Below are positions 8,904 to 17,217 of a stretch of 64,000 bases of DNA, one piece after another. Below the pieces are notes generated by a model. It was not told the origin of the DNA and ran no database searches. It saw nothing but the letters and a program-made list of their open reading frames with translations. Source of the DNA: Salibaculum sp031581025 (GTDB taxonomy: Bacteria > Pseudomonadota > Alphaproteobacteria > Rhodobacterales > Rhodobacteraceae); assembly GCF_031581025.1 (NCBI RefSeq), contig NZ_JAVLCA010000004.1. The stretch is one strand, 5' to 3'. Both the position numbers and the translations under genes were made by a program. The first letter of the stretch is position 1, and each line of letters begins with the position of its first letter.

Positions 8904-9800
8904 TCAGCCCGGATCGCGGTCCGGGTCCTGACCCAATGCAAGTGTGTGCTGGCGCAACCAGGCCATGAAACCGCGCGGGTCCCTGCCCTTTTGCTCGGCC
9001 ATCTCGGGCGAGATGGGCTTGCCGATGACAGGTGCCTGGGGCTTGTCGAAGGCATGGGCGACCTCGTGGATCAGCAAGCCCTGCCGCAGGATGGGTGAAA
9101 TGTTCGCCGCCACCTGGTAGGCCCGCGAGTTGGAGCCGGGAAAGTAGCAAGGCAGGACGGTCGCCCCCGACCGGCGGATCATCTTGGCGGTAAAGACATT
9201 CCACTCGGCCTCGATCGCGGGGCCGAACATGGTCTCGGCCTGGGCGACCACGCCCGACGGGAACAGCGCAACCAGCCCGTCCTTGTCGAGATGGTCCATG
9301 GCCCGCGCGCGCATCTCGATCATCCGTTTCTGGGCATCGGACTCGTGCGGGAAGGGCACCGGGATCATGTAGCTGGCCGCGCTCTCGTCGAGGCCCGTCA
9401 ACAGCGACCGGGTCAGGATGCGGTAATCATTGCGCCGGCGCCCGATCACATCGGCCAGGACCATGCCGTCAATCAGCCCGTGGGGATGGTTGGCCACCAG
9501 GATGACCGGTCCGGTCTGGGGGATGCGGTCAAGCTGATACTCCGGGGTCAGGATGTCGACGCCCATGACCTCCATCGTGGCCGGCCAGAAGGCCTGCCCC
9601 TTGGGGATCGACCGGCTTTCGAACCGGCGGACCCGGCGGATCACCTCGATCTTGCCGGTGCTCCACTCCATCGACTTGATGACGAAGCGCAGCAGCGGAT
9701 TGTCGAACGTGTCGGAATACGTCAGGCTGCGCCGGTCATAGACACGGGACGCCCCGCGCGCCTGCGGCCCGTGCAGGTTTCTGGACGACGTTTCCGTCAA
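8904..9800 (-). CDS. Lysophospholipid acyltransferase family protein (PlsC-like)
   Basis: This 298-residue protein carries a PlsC-type acyltransferase domain. ANHPHGLIDGMVL stands where NHxSxxD is usual (catalytic His and Asp six residues apart, near residues 109-114). LFPSGVVAQ corresponds to the FPEGxRS substrate motif, and ATVLPCYFPG to the later block. This branch (NHPxGxxDG) includes acyltransferases of ornithine-lipid or hemolysin-like synthesis rather than the main 1-acylglycerol-3-phosphate enzyme. It has no clear membrane helix. It is convergent with hbd (15-bp gap) and reads in the same direction as the HPr gene, 36 bp downstream of it. The substrate is unproven. Confidence 0.78.
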   Translation of the reverse strand: MTETSSRNLHGPQARGASRVYDRRSLTYSDTFDNPLLRFVIKSMEWSTGKIEVIRRVRRFESRSIPKGQAFWPATMEVMGVDILTPEYQLDRIPQTGPVILVANHPHGLIDGMVLADVIGRRRNDYRILTRSLLTGLDESAASYMIPVPFPHESDAQKRMIEMRARAMDHLDKDGLVALFPSGVVAQAETMFGPAIEAEWNVFTAKMIRRSGATVLPCYFPGSNSRAYQVAANISPILRQGLLIHEVAHAFDKPQAPVIGKPISPEMAEQKGRDPRGFMAWLRQHTLALGQDPDRDPG

Positions 9801-9836
9801 GCGTGCATGCCCCCTCGTTCGAGATACGGACGGGGC

Positions 9837-10106
9837 TCAGTCCCCTTCGCCGAACTTACCCGCGACGAGCGCCGCAAGCGCCTCCGCAAGTTCCTCGGCC
9901 TGCCTGCCCGTGGTTTCGACCTCAATAAAGGTTCCCTTGGAGGCTGCCAACATCAAAAGCCCCATGATGCTGTCGCCCGAGGCGGACAGCCCGTCCTTGG
10001 TTACCTCGGCGCCGGCATCGAACTGTTCCACCGTCTCGGCGAACTTGGCCGACGCCCGGGCGTGCAGCCCCTTGATATTGACAATCTCCAGCTCGCGGCG
10101 CGCCAT
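9837..10106 (-). CDS. ptsH: HPr family phosphocarrier protein
   Basis: HPr relays phosphate from EI to EIIA proteins. The 89-residue protein keeps the phosphorylatable His15 (KGLHARAS) and a serine at position 46 (SGDSIMGLLML), the site used by HPr kinase; a matching hprK gene lies a few genes upstream. No sugar-specific EIIB/EIIC genes are nearby, so this is the regulatory PTS typical of alphaproteobacteria. It is the last gene of chvI-chvG-hprK-rapZ-EIIA-ptsH, 12 bp after the EIIA gene. Confidence 0.93.
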   Translation of the reverse strand: MARRELEIVNIKGLHARASAKFAETVEQFDAGAEVTKDGLSASGDSIMGLLMLAASKGTFIEVETTGRQAEELAEALAALVAGKFGEGD

Positions 10107-10118
10107 GGCCCCTCCCCT

Positions 10119-10511
10119 TCAGTCCAGGCCCACGGAATGGCTGTTGATGTATTTCCGCCCGGCGGCAAGCGCATCCTCGACTGCGACCGGCACCGGCTTG
10201 CGGCGCGACTTGGCCAGCTTGACCAGCAGCGGCAGGTTCGCCCCGTAGATGATGCGGCGGTTCTCGGGATTGCAGGCCTGCAACGACAGGTTCGAGGGCG
10301 ATCCCCCGAACATGTCGGTCACGATGACCACGCCGTCGCCGGTGTCGACATGGTCAGCGGCGGTGCAGATCTCGTCCTGCTTGGCGGAGCGGTCAACCTC
10401 GGCCTCGATCGCGATGGCGCGGATGCCGGGCTGGCGGCCCACAACGTGTTCAACGGCGGAAAGATATTCCGCCGCCAGTCCCCCATGCGCCACAATCACG
10501 ATTCCGATCAC
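10119..10511 (-). CDS. PTS IIA component, mannose family (regulatory EIIA)
   Basis: This 130-residue protein is the single-domain EIIA-Man type, with the phosphorylated His9 in VIVAHGGLA and the VTDMFGGSPSN motif. It receives phosphate from HPr. With no transport EIIB/EIIC gene next to it, the likely role is regulatory output of the phosphorylation chain. The start is GTG at 10511, overlapping the rapZ stop (GTGA), so translation is coupled to rapZ. In other alphaproteobacteria this gene is called manX or EIIA-Man. Confidence 0.88.
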   Translation of the reverse strand: MIGIVIVAHGGLAAEYLSAVEHVVGRQPGIRAIAIEAEVDRSAKQDEICTAADHVDTGDGVVIVTDMFGGSPSNLSLQACNPENRRIIYGANLPLLVKLAKSRRKPVPVAVEDALAAGRKYINSHSVGLD

Positions 10512-11443
10512 GTGTGCTTGTCCCGTTCGGCCGTGCCCCGGCCCCAGCGTTCCTGCTCACCATGTCTCTTAGACACCTGCCATCCGGCCTCTGCAAGCCC
10601 CCGGGCCAGGGTTTCGGTCACAACGACCGAGCGGTGTTGCCCGCCGGTGCACCCGAACCCGATGGACAGGTGTGATTTGCCTTCGTCGCGAAACGCGGGC
10701 AAGAGGTCGAGGATCAGCGCACGCACCCGATCGACGAAGAGCGCAAAGCGCGCATCCTCGGCGACATGGGCCTGTACCGGCGCATCAAGGCCGGTCATGT
10801 TGCGCAACGCGGGCTCCCAGTGTGGATTGCGCAGGAACCGACAATCGAACATCATGTCGATCCCCTTTGGAACACCGCGCTTGTAGGAAAAGGATTGCAG
10901 CGTCACCCCCATGCCCGCAGCCTGCCCGTCCGAGAACCACTCGGACAGCGCCGCCTTGAGGTCGTGCGGGCTGGTCTCCGAGGTGTCGAGCAGGATGTCT
11001 GCGCGATCCCAGACCGGGGCCAGCAGCGCGATCTCCTGGCGGATGCCAGTGATCGCCGGGGCGTCGGGGACGAGGGGGTGTCGACGGCGTGTCTCCGAGT
11101 AGCGGCGCACCAGAACATCCTCGTTGCAATCGAGAAACAGCAGTTGCAGCGCCAGGTCCTCGCGCCGGTCCAGCCAGTCCACAAGGGTCTGCAGCCGCTC
11201 GACCGAGAAATCGCGGTTGCGCACGTCCACGCCCAGCGCCATGGGGCGGTCACTGTTCGACGCGTCGACCAAGCGGCGCAGCATCGACATGGGGATATTG
11301 TCGATGGCCTCGAAGCCCAGGTCTTCGAGGATATGGATCGCCGTTCCCCGGCCTGCGCCGGAAGGGCCGGTCACGATCACCAGCCTCTGGCGGGCAGGCG
11401 GCGTCTTGCAGTGGGGGTCTAAGGGCTGTGGCGCGGTGTTCAT
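10508..11443 (-). CDS. rapZ: RNase adapter/nucleotide-binding protein RapZ
   Basis: RapZ (YvcJ) is a P-loop nucleotide-binding protein; in Escherichia coli it presents the GlmZ small RNA to RNase E to control glucosamine-6-phosphate synthase. The 311-residue product has VTGPSGAGRGTAI at residues 24-36, a Walker A in which the usual Lys is Arg. The C-terminal domain has the SFSYKRGVPKGIDMMFDCRFL and GCTGGQHRSV signatures. Its targets in alphaproteobacteria are not established. The ATG at 11443 is chosen because the upstream extension of the frame overlaps hprK. Confidence 0.9.
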   Translation of the reverse strand: MNTAPQPLDPHCKTPPARQRLVIVTGPSGAGRGTAIHILEDLGFEAIDNIPMSMLRRLVDASNSDRPMALGVDVRNRDFSVERLQTLVDWLDRREDLALQLLFLDCNEDVLVRRYSETRRRHPLVPDAPAITGIRQEIALLAPVWDRADILLDTSETSPHDLKAALSEWFSDGQAAGMGVTLQSFSYKRGVPKGIDMMFDCRFLRNPHWEPALRNMTGLDAPVQAHVAEDARFALFVDRVRALILDLLPAFRDEGKSHLSIGFGCTGGQHRSVVVTETLARGLAEAGWQVSKRHGEQERWGRGTAERDKHT

Positions 11444-11463
11444 AGGCTCTCCGGAACAGGCGG

Positions 11464-11889
11464 TCAATCGAACCTGCCATACTGGATATATTGCAGGATC
11501 GCCGCCGGGAAACAGCCCCGCGCGACCTTGTGAAGGCAAGGCATGTCCTGTCCCAGAAGCGGGACGACGCGCCAAGGCGGCAGGCGCAAGGCTTCCTCCT
11601 GCGTCATGTCGATCACCAGCGCCACGGGCGTCGGACCGACCGGATCGGCCCGCAACAGGCCGACACCGCGCGCCTCGATGGCGGCGGGTGCGCCCGCGGG
11701 GGCACGGGCGACGACGGCCCCCTGCTGCAGGCGCAGGCAGGTGATGTCGTCGCTTACCAGCCCTGCGCCCAGCGCCATGAGCGACAGCCCCAGCGCTGAC
11801 TTTCCGCTGCCGGACGGCCCCGTGATAACGACGGCCAGTCCCGACACGGCCACGGTCGTGGCATGGATCTGGCTGGCGGCCCCGGACAC
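11464..11889 (-). CDS. hprK: Short HPr kinase/phosphorylase (C-terminal kinase domain only)
   Basis: HprK phosphorylates or dephosphorylates HPr on a serine. This 141-residue form contains only the kinase domain: IHATTVAV at the start, the Walker A GPSGSGKSAL near residues 24-33, SDDITCLRL, the GVGLLR segment and a truncated tail. Short HprK forms are characteristic of alphaproteobacteria; firmicute enzymes are about 310 residues with an extra N-terminal domain. The start is set at a GTG at 11889, eight bases after the chvG stop; longer starts would run into chvG. It is followed 20 bp later by rapZ. Confidence 0.85.
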   Translation of the reverse strand: MSGAASQIHATTVAVSGLAVVITGPSGSGKSALGLSLMALGAGLVSDDITCLRLQQGAVVARAPAGAPAAIEARGVGLLRADPVGPTPVALVIDMTQEEALRLPPWRVVPLLGQDMPCLHKVARGCFPAAILQYIQYGRFD

Positions 11890-11896
11890 GGGCGGG

Positions 11897-13636
11897 CTAG
11901 ACCGGCAGGCCGACCACGAAGCGCGCGCCCAGCGGATCAGAGCCGATATCGGCATCGGTGGGCCGGATGTTCTCGGCCCAGATCACGCCGCCATGCGCCT
12001 CGACGATCTGCTTGGAAATGGCCAGCCCCAGGCCGGAATTGTTGCCGAACTGCCCCTCGGGGCGTTCGGAATAGAACCGCGTGAATATCTTCGACAACGC
12101 GCCGTCGGGCAGGCCCGGGCCGGTGTCCTCGACCACGACCAGCACGCGATTTTCACGCTTGCGGGTCCAGACGCGAATCGCGTCGCCCTCGTCGCAAAAG
12201 GAGATGGCATTTGTGATCAGGTTGACGAAGACCTGCGCCAACCGCCCTTCCAGCCCGACCACCGGGATCGGCTCGCCGGGCAGATCGGTGATGAAATCAA
12301 CGCCTTTCCGGTCGGCCTCGGTGGCAAAGAACGCTGTGAGATTCGCCAGGTTCCTCAGCAGGTCGAACGTTTCCTCTTTTTCCTTGACCAGCTCGGTATC
12401 CAGCCGTGACGCGTTCGAGATGTCGCTGACCAGCCTGTCGAGCCGGCGCACGTCATGTTCGAGAACCTCGAGCATCCGCTCGCGCTGATCGTCGCGCTTG
12501 GCCACGCGCAGGGTGCCCACGGCCGAGCGCATCGAGGCAAGCGGATTCTTGATCTCGTGCGCGACGTCGGCGGCGAATTGTTCGTTGCCCTCGATCCGCT
12601 GGGTCAGGGCGGTGACCATGCCGCGCAGGGCCCCCGACAGGCGGCCGATCTCGTCCGGCCGCCCGGTCAGGTCGGGAATCCGGATGCGTTCGGGGGCCAC
12701 CTTGCGGGCGTTCTTGTCGCGGCCCAGTTCGGCGGCCTCCGCCAGGTCGGACAGGGGGTTGGCGATGGTCGAGGCCAGAACCAGGCTGAGCGCGATCGAG
12801 ACGATGACCCCGATCACGAACATCTGCAAAAGCTGCTCGCGGTCGCGGCTGACCAGCGCCTTCAACTCGCCCGGGGGCGAGACGACCGCGACCGCGCCGA
12901 CGGCCCGGTCGCCCTGCATCACCGGGGTCGAGACGGTGAAAAAGGCACGCCCATCGGCATCCTGGCGTGTCTGAAGCCGGGTCCCGGTCTCGAAGGTCTG
13001 CGCGACCGACCGGGCGACGTCCCGTACCGGGTCGTCGGGCGTCGCCGCGGGACCACCCCCGCGCAGGACCAATGCCACCCAGTCGAACGCCCCGTTCAGG
13101 AAATCGGTGATCAGGGTGCCGTGGCCCTCAAGCTCCAGCCCCGGGACGGGCGCGTCCTGCGCGGCCGGATCGGACCGACTGGACACCAGCACGCCCTGCC
13201 GGTCGAAGAGGTGGACATCGACACCGCTGCGCAGGTCAAGCCCATCGAGCGTGCCCTGTGGGTCGATCCCGTCGCCCGTGACAAGGCTCACCGGAGCGTC
13301 GGCGGGCAACTGCGCCTCGAAGATATCGGCGACCAGCTCAGCCTCGTTGACGAGGGCCGCCCCCCGTTGAAAGGCCAGGTTGTCGCGCGAGGGACTGAGG
13401 TAGAACACCCCGGCGACCAGCACGATCAGCCCCAGCAGGTTGAAGGTGATGATCTTGCGCGCCAGCGGCGAGGAGTAGAGCTGCAGAACCCCCCGCCGGG
13501 CGCGGCGTTTTTGGCGGTCGGCCTCGTCGGCGCTCGGCGCGATCCAGTCATCCCCCAGCACGACAGACTCGGCCTGCCCGGCGGCCTGTCGAACAGAGTC
13601 CAAGTCGCGAACGTCGATCTTTGGAGCCGTGGTCAT
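11897..13636 (-). CDS. chvG: Sensor histidine kinase ChvG
   Basis: ChvG is the membrane sensor of the ChvG-ChvI system, which in rhizobia, Agrobacterium and Caulobacter responds to acid or envelope stress. The 579-residue protein has a cytoplasmic N-terminus, a membrane helix near residues 63-80, a large periplasmic domain of about 200 residues, a second helix near 275-300, a HAMP domain, the phospho-accepting His in AADVAHEIKNPLASMRS and an ATPase domain (LAQVFVNLITNAISFCDEG, DTGPGLPDG, GLGLAISKQIVEAHGG). It follows chvI by 3 bp and precedes hprK by 7 bp. In other alphaproteobacteria ExoR inhibits ChvG; no exoR gene is in this window. Confidence 0.93.
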   Translation of the reverse strand: MTTAPKIDVRDLDSVRQAAGQAESVVLGDDWIAPSADEADRQKRRARRGVLQLYSSPLARKIITFNLLGLIVLVAGVFYLSPSRDNLAFQRGAALVNEAELVADIFEAQLPADAPVSLVTGDGIDPQGTLDGLDLRSGVDVHLFDRQGVLVSSRSDPAAQDAPVPGLELEGHGTLITDFLNGAFDWVALVLRGGGPAATPDDPVRDVARSVAQTFETGTRLQTRQDADGRAFFTVSTPVMQGDRAVGAVAVVSPPGELKALVSRDREQLLQMFVIGVIVSIALSLVLASTIANPLSDLAEAAELGRDKNARKVAPERIRIPDLTGRPDEIGRLSGALRGMVTALTQRIEGNEQFAADVAHEIKNPLASMRSAVGTLRVAKRDDQRERMLEVLEHDVRRLDRLVSDISNASRLDTELVKEKEETFDLLRNLANLTAFFATEADRKGVDFITDLPGEPIPVVGLEGRLAQVFVNLITNAISFCDEGDAIRVWTRKRENRVLVVVEDTGPGLPDGALSKIFTRFYSERPEGQFGNNSGLGLAISKQIVEAHGGVIWAENIRPTDADIGSDPLGARFVVGLPV

Positions 13637-13639
13637 GCC

Positions 13640-14341
13640 TCAGTCTTCGTTGTAGCGGTACCCGATGCCGTAGAGCGTCTCGATGGCGGAAAACGTGTCG
13701 TCGACCTCGCGCAGCTTCTTGCGCAGTCGCTTGATGTGGCTGTCGACGGTGCGGTCGTCGACATAGACCTGATCGTCATAGGCCACGTCCATCAGCTGAT
13801 CGCGGGATTTCACGAAACCGGGACGTTGTGCCAAAGCCTCGAGCAGCAGGAACTCGGTCACGGTCAGCGACACGTCGCGGCCCTTCCAGGCGACGGCATG
13901 GCGCAGCGGGTCCATGGTCAGATCCCCTCGGACCATCAGCTTGTGGTCCGCGTCGTCCTCGGCAAGCTCGCCCGCGATGGCATCCTGTCGGCGCAGCAAT
14001 GCGCGGATCCGCTCGACCAGCAGGCGCTGGCTGAAAGGTTTCTTGACGTAATCATCGGCCCCCATGCGCAGGCCCAGAACCTCGTCGATTTCGTCATCCT
14101 TGGAGGTCAGGAAGATCACTGGCATGCTGGATTTCTGGCGCACGCGCTGGAGCAGGTCCATCCCGTCCACGCGCGGCATCTTGATGTCCAACACGGCGAG
14201 TTCCGGCATCTTGGCGTTGAAGGCGTCCAGCGCCGCCTGGCCGTCGTGGTAGGTTTCGACGTCGAAGCCCTCGGCCTCCAGCGTCATGGAAACCGACGTG
14301 AGAATATTGCGGTCGTCATCGACAGGCGCGATCCGTGACAT
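13640..14341 (-). CDS. chvI: Response regulator ChvI (OmpR family)
   Basis: ChvI is the transcription-factor partner of ChvG. The 233-residue protein has an N-terminal receiver domain with the acidic pocket DDD at 8-10, the phosphorylated Asp52 in LAVLDIKMPRVDG, Lys near 103 in YVKKPFSQR, and a C-terminal winged helix of the OmpR/PhoB type ending in ETLYGIGYRYNED. It heads the six-gene block down to ptsH, and faces pckA across a 334-bp divergent gap, an arrangement seen in many alphaproteobacteria. Confidence 0.94.
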   Translation of the reverse strand: MSRIAPVDDDRNILTSVSMTLEAEGFDVETYHDGQAALDAFNAKMPELAVLDIKMPRVDGMDLLQRVRQKSSMPVIFLTSKDDEIDEVLGLRMGADDYVKKPFSQRLLVERIRALLRRQDAIAGELAEDDADHKLMVRGDLTMDPLRHAVAWKGRDVSLTVTEFLLLEALAQRPGFVKSRDQLMDVAYDDQVYVDDRTVDSHIKRLRKKLREVDDTFSAIETLYGIGYRYNED

Positions 14342-14675
14342 GTCACTGCCCCTTGCTGTTGCTCGGTTTTTGCCTGCGTTTTCCTTTATTTTTGCCCTGA
14401 CAGGCCAGCGCGAATCAATCGCAATCTGCTCGGGTACCCCACAGATGCCCCCGATTTGCGCCCAAAATGGGTAATCAATGGCTAAAATGCCTCACCTTTT
14501 CGTTCGCAAGTGCTGCCCGGCCGGCAACGCGCCGCCATGGTGGCGCTAACTGCTGTCTGGTTGCGCTAATGATTGCGCTAACTGCAACAGACACGCCTGT
14601 TCATAAGCAAAATCAGCATGTTAATTGAGCGGCATCAGGGGCGCATCCGCCCCGCAAACACGGAGCAAGACAGAC
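14342..14675. other. 334-bp chvI-pckA intergenic region
   Basis: This is the longest non-coding gap in the window. It contains no tRNA-like structure or small ORF that I can support. The chvI-proximal half is T-rich, as expected for the leader and promoter of the divergent chvI transcript. The pckA-proximal half contains three tandem operator-like sites (14539-14582) followed by an AT-richer stretch at 14598-14628 that may include the pckA promoter; no good -35/-10 pair stands out. A GGAG ribosome-binding site lies at 14662-14665. Confidence 0.6.
14539..14582. promoter_or_regulatory. Three tandem GCGCTAA operator-like sites upstream of pckA
   Basis: Three related 12-mers occur: GGTGGCGCTAAC (14539-14550), GGTTGCGCTAAT (14559-14570) and GATTGCGCTAAC (14571-14582). 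Each is a partial palindrome around a central GCGC. Centre spacings are 20 and 12 bp, close to two turns and one turn of helix. CTGCAAC follows immediately at 14582-14588, and the same word is found downstream of the mcd copy. They resemble LacI-family operators, and CceR/PckR-type control of pckA is known in alphaproteobacteria; assignment to a particular regulator is inference. Confidence 0.55.
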
Positions 14676-16274
14676 ATGGACCACGGAACAGTCAATCCGA
14701 CGATGAAACTGCCCGATCAGGGCATCAGCGGGCTTGGTCATGTCTATTACAACCTCCTCGAACCCGAGCTTGTGGATGCGGCGGTTGCTCGCGGCGAGGG
14801 CACGCTTGGCAAGGGCGGCGCCTTCCTGACCACCACGGGCGAATTCACAGGGCGCTCGCCCAAAGACAAGCACGTTGTCCGAACCCCCAGCACCGAGAAC
14901 ACCATCTGGTGGGACAACAACGCCCCGATGCAGCCAGAGGCTTTCGAGCGGCTCTACGACGACATGACCGCGCACATGAAGGGGCGCGACTACTTCGTCG
15001 AGGATCTGTATGGCGGGGCCGATCCGGCGCACCGGCTGGATGTGCGCGTCGTCGCCGAACTGGCCTGGCACGGGTTGTTCATTCGCCATCTTCTGCGTCG
15101 CCCCGAGGCGTCGGAACTGGACGGATTCAGCCCCGATTTCACGATCATCAACTGCCCCAGCTTCACGGCCGACCCGGCGCGCCACGGCTGCCGCAGCGAA
15201 ACCGTGATCGCCATGAACTTCGACCGCAAGCTGATCCTGATCGGGGGCACGGAATACGCCGGCGAGAACAAGAAATCGGTCTTTACCCTGCTCAACTACA
15301 TCCTGCCGGAAAAGGGCATCATGCCGATGCATTGCTCGGCCAATCACGCCAAGGGTAACCCGGTGGACGCCGCCGTTTTCTTCGGCTTGTCGGGCACCGG
15401 GAAGACCACCCTGTCGGCCGATCCGAACCGGGTGCTGATCGGCGACGACGAACACGGCTGGTCGGAACGCGGCATTTTCAACTTCGAGGGTGGCTGCTAT
15501 GCCAAGACCATCGGCCTAGACCCGAAGGCAGAGCCCGAGATCTTCGCAACGACCCAGATGCCGCATTCGGTGATCGAGAACATGGTCTTCGATCCCGAGA
15601 CGTTGGAACTGGACTTCGAGGATGACAGCCTGACGGCCAACATGCGCTGCGCCTATCCGCTGCACTACATCGACAATGCCAGCGACACGGGCCTCGGCGG
15701 GCATCCCAAGAACATCATCATGCTGACCTGCGACGCATTTGGTGTTCTGCCCCCCATCGCGCGGCTGACCCCGGCGCAGGCCATGTATCACTTTCTGTCG
15801 GGCTTCACCTCCAAGGTGGCCGGCACCGAGCGCGGCGTGACCGAACCCGAGCCGACCTTTTCCACCTGTTTTGGCAAGCCATTCATACCGCGCCGCCCCG
15901 AGGTCTATGGCGAATTGCTGCGCCAGAAGATCGCCGAGCATGGCGCCACCTGCTGGCTGGTCAACACCGGCTGGACTGGCGGCGCCCACGGCACCGGCAG
16001 CCGCATGCCGATCCGGGCCACTCGCGCCCTGCTGACTGCCGCGCTGAACGGCGCGCTGGTCGAGGGCAGCTTTCGCAAGGATCCGAACTTCGGCTTCGAC
16101 GTTCCGGTGACCTGCGAAGGCGTTGACGACCGCCTGCTGACCCCGCGCGACACCTGGGCCGACCCCGCGGCCTACGACGCGCAGGCCCAGCGGCTGGTCG
16201 CGCTTTTCGCCGAGAACTTCACCCAGTACGTGCCCTATATCAATGATGACGTGAAGGCCGCAGCCATCGGGTAG
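14676..16274 (+). CDS. pckA: Phosphoenolpyruvate carboxykinase (ATP)
   Basis: PckA converts oxaloacetate and ATP to phosphoenolpyruvate, CO2 and ADP, the entry step of gluconeogenesis. The 532-residue protein has the GEFTGRSPKDKHVV substrate segment (residues 55-68), the kinase-1a P-loop GLSGTGKT at 237-244, the metal-binding DDEHGW motif and the C-terminal NTGWTGG block followed by MPIRATRALL. It is the ATP-dependent type. The ATG at 14676 has GGAG about 10 bp upstream; an in-frame extension to 14625 is not needed. Confidence 0.97.
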   Translation: MDHGTVNPTMKLPDQGISGLGHVYYNLLEPELVDAAVARGEGTLGKGGAFLTTTGEFTGRSPKDKHVVRTPSTENTIWWDNNAPMQPEAFERLYDDMTAHMKGRDYFVEDLYGGADPAHRLDVRVVAELAWHGLFIRHLLRRPEASELDGFSPDFTIINCPSFTADPARHGCRSETVIAMNFDRKLILIGGTEYAGENKKSVFTLLNYILPEKGIMPMHCSANHAKGNPVDAAVFFGLSGTGKTTLSADPNRVLIGDDEHGWSERGIFNFEGGCYAKTIGLDPKAEPEIFATTQMPHSVIENMVFDPETLELDFEDDSLTANMRCAYPLHYIDNASDTGLGGHPKNIIMLTCDAFGVLPPIARLTPAQAMYHFLSGFTSKVAGTERGVTEPEPTFSTCFGKPFIPRRPEVYGELLRQKIAEHGATCWLVNTGWTGGAHGTGSRMPIRATRALLTAALNGALVEGSFRKDPNFGFDVPVTCEGVDDRLLTPRDTWADPAAYDAQAQRLVALFAENFTQYVPYINDDVKAAAIG

Positions 16275-16343
16275 AGCACAGGCGCGCCGTGCCTTGATAC
16301 CCCGCGGCCCGTCGCGTCGCGGGGGCTGGTGCGTCAAGACCCG

Positions 16344-17111
16344 TTAAACGAGACCCCGCCGGATCAGGTTCAGCCCGGCCAGCATCAGCACCCCGAGTGT
16401 CACTTTGCGAAAGGTCCCCTGGTCGATCCTGTCCTGCACCTTGAACCCGGCCCACATGCCCAGGGCCGCCGGGATCACCAGAAGGGCCGAAAGCCCCACC
16501 GTCTCGCGGTTGAGCACACCCGACTGCACATGCCCAAGCAGCAGCATGACCGACCCCAGCCCGTAGATGACCCCCTGCACCACGATCTGCCGCGCCTTCG
16601 GCGTGTCGATGGCGACCAGGTAAAGCACCGTCGGCGGCCCCCAGGTGCCTGCCAGCCCGCCCAGGGCGCCAGACAGAAGCCCGGCGATGACCGCGCCAAG
16701 GGTGCGTCGCCCCTCGGGAATCACCAGACGCAGGCCCAGCAACTGAATGCCGCAGAGCACCACGACCGGCACGCCCAAAACCAGGAACATCGTATCCGAG
16801 GGGATCACGTTGACGAACTGCGCCGAGATCAGGATCATGCCGCAAACGAGGATCAGGTAGAGCCAGAAGTCGCGCATGGCCTGCAGGGCCTCGCGCGGGC
16901 CCGAGCGCAGCACCTGCAGGGCATTGGACAGGACGATGGGCAGGATCAGTCCGGCAATGGCAAGGCGCGGGTCAAGCAGCATGCCAAGGCCCGACACCAT
17001 GATCAGCGGCATGGCAAAGCCCACCGCGCCCTTGACCACCCCGGCCAACAGGGTAATGCCCAGAACGGCGACCAGAAGGCCCGCGCTGTCGATGCTTGCG
17101 ACGATGTCCAT
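16344..17111 (-). CDS. TSUP family sulfite/anion exporter (TauE/SafE)
   Basis: This 255-residue membrane protein has about eight predicted helices. It carries the TauE/SafE repeat signatures: GVVKGAVGFAMPLIMV in the first half and SGALGGLAGTWGPPTVLYL in the second, with GFKVQDRIDQGTFRKV near the end. Family members export sulfite, sulfoacetate or other sulfur or organic anions. No sulfur-metabolism gene is adjacent, so the substrate is open. It faces mcd across a 146-bp divergent gap and is convergent with pckA; between pckA and this gene a CCCCGCG/CGCGGGG hairpin lies near 16302-16324 without a T run. Confidence 0.85.
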   Translation of the reverse strand: MDIVASIDSAGLLVAVLGITLLAGVVKGAVGFAMPLIMVSGLGMLLDPRLAIAGLILPIVLSNALQVLRSGPREALQAMRDFWLYLILVCGMILISAQFVNVIPSDTMFLVLGVPVVVLCGIQLLGLRLVIPEGRRTLGAVIAGLLSGALGGLAGTWGPPTVLYLVAIDTPKARQIVVQGVIYGLGSVMLLLGHVQSGVLNRETVGLSALLVIPAALGMWAGFKVQDRIDQGTFRKVTLGVLMLAGLNLIRRGLV

Positions 17112-17217
17112 GCCCCTGCCTTACCGCACCCGACAATCCGCCGCAGCCCAAAAACGTCCGCGACATTTTCTTCACGCCTCAACGCCCTACCTCGCAGCAA
17201 TATTGCGCCGGCGCCAA

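Noticed and set aside
9291..10886. 531-codon plus-strand frame across the acyltransferase, HPr, EIIA and rapZ
   Set aside because: Runs over four real genes on the other strand and shows no conserved motif.
12455..14338. 627-codon plus-strand frame opposite chvG and chvI
   Set aside because: Antisense to two clear genes, no domain, composition of a GC-frame shadow.
16302..16324. CCCCGCG/CGCGGGG hairpin between pckA and the TSUP gene as a terminator
   Set aside because: No T run on either strand, so it is only a GC palindrome.
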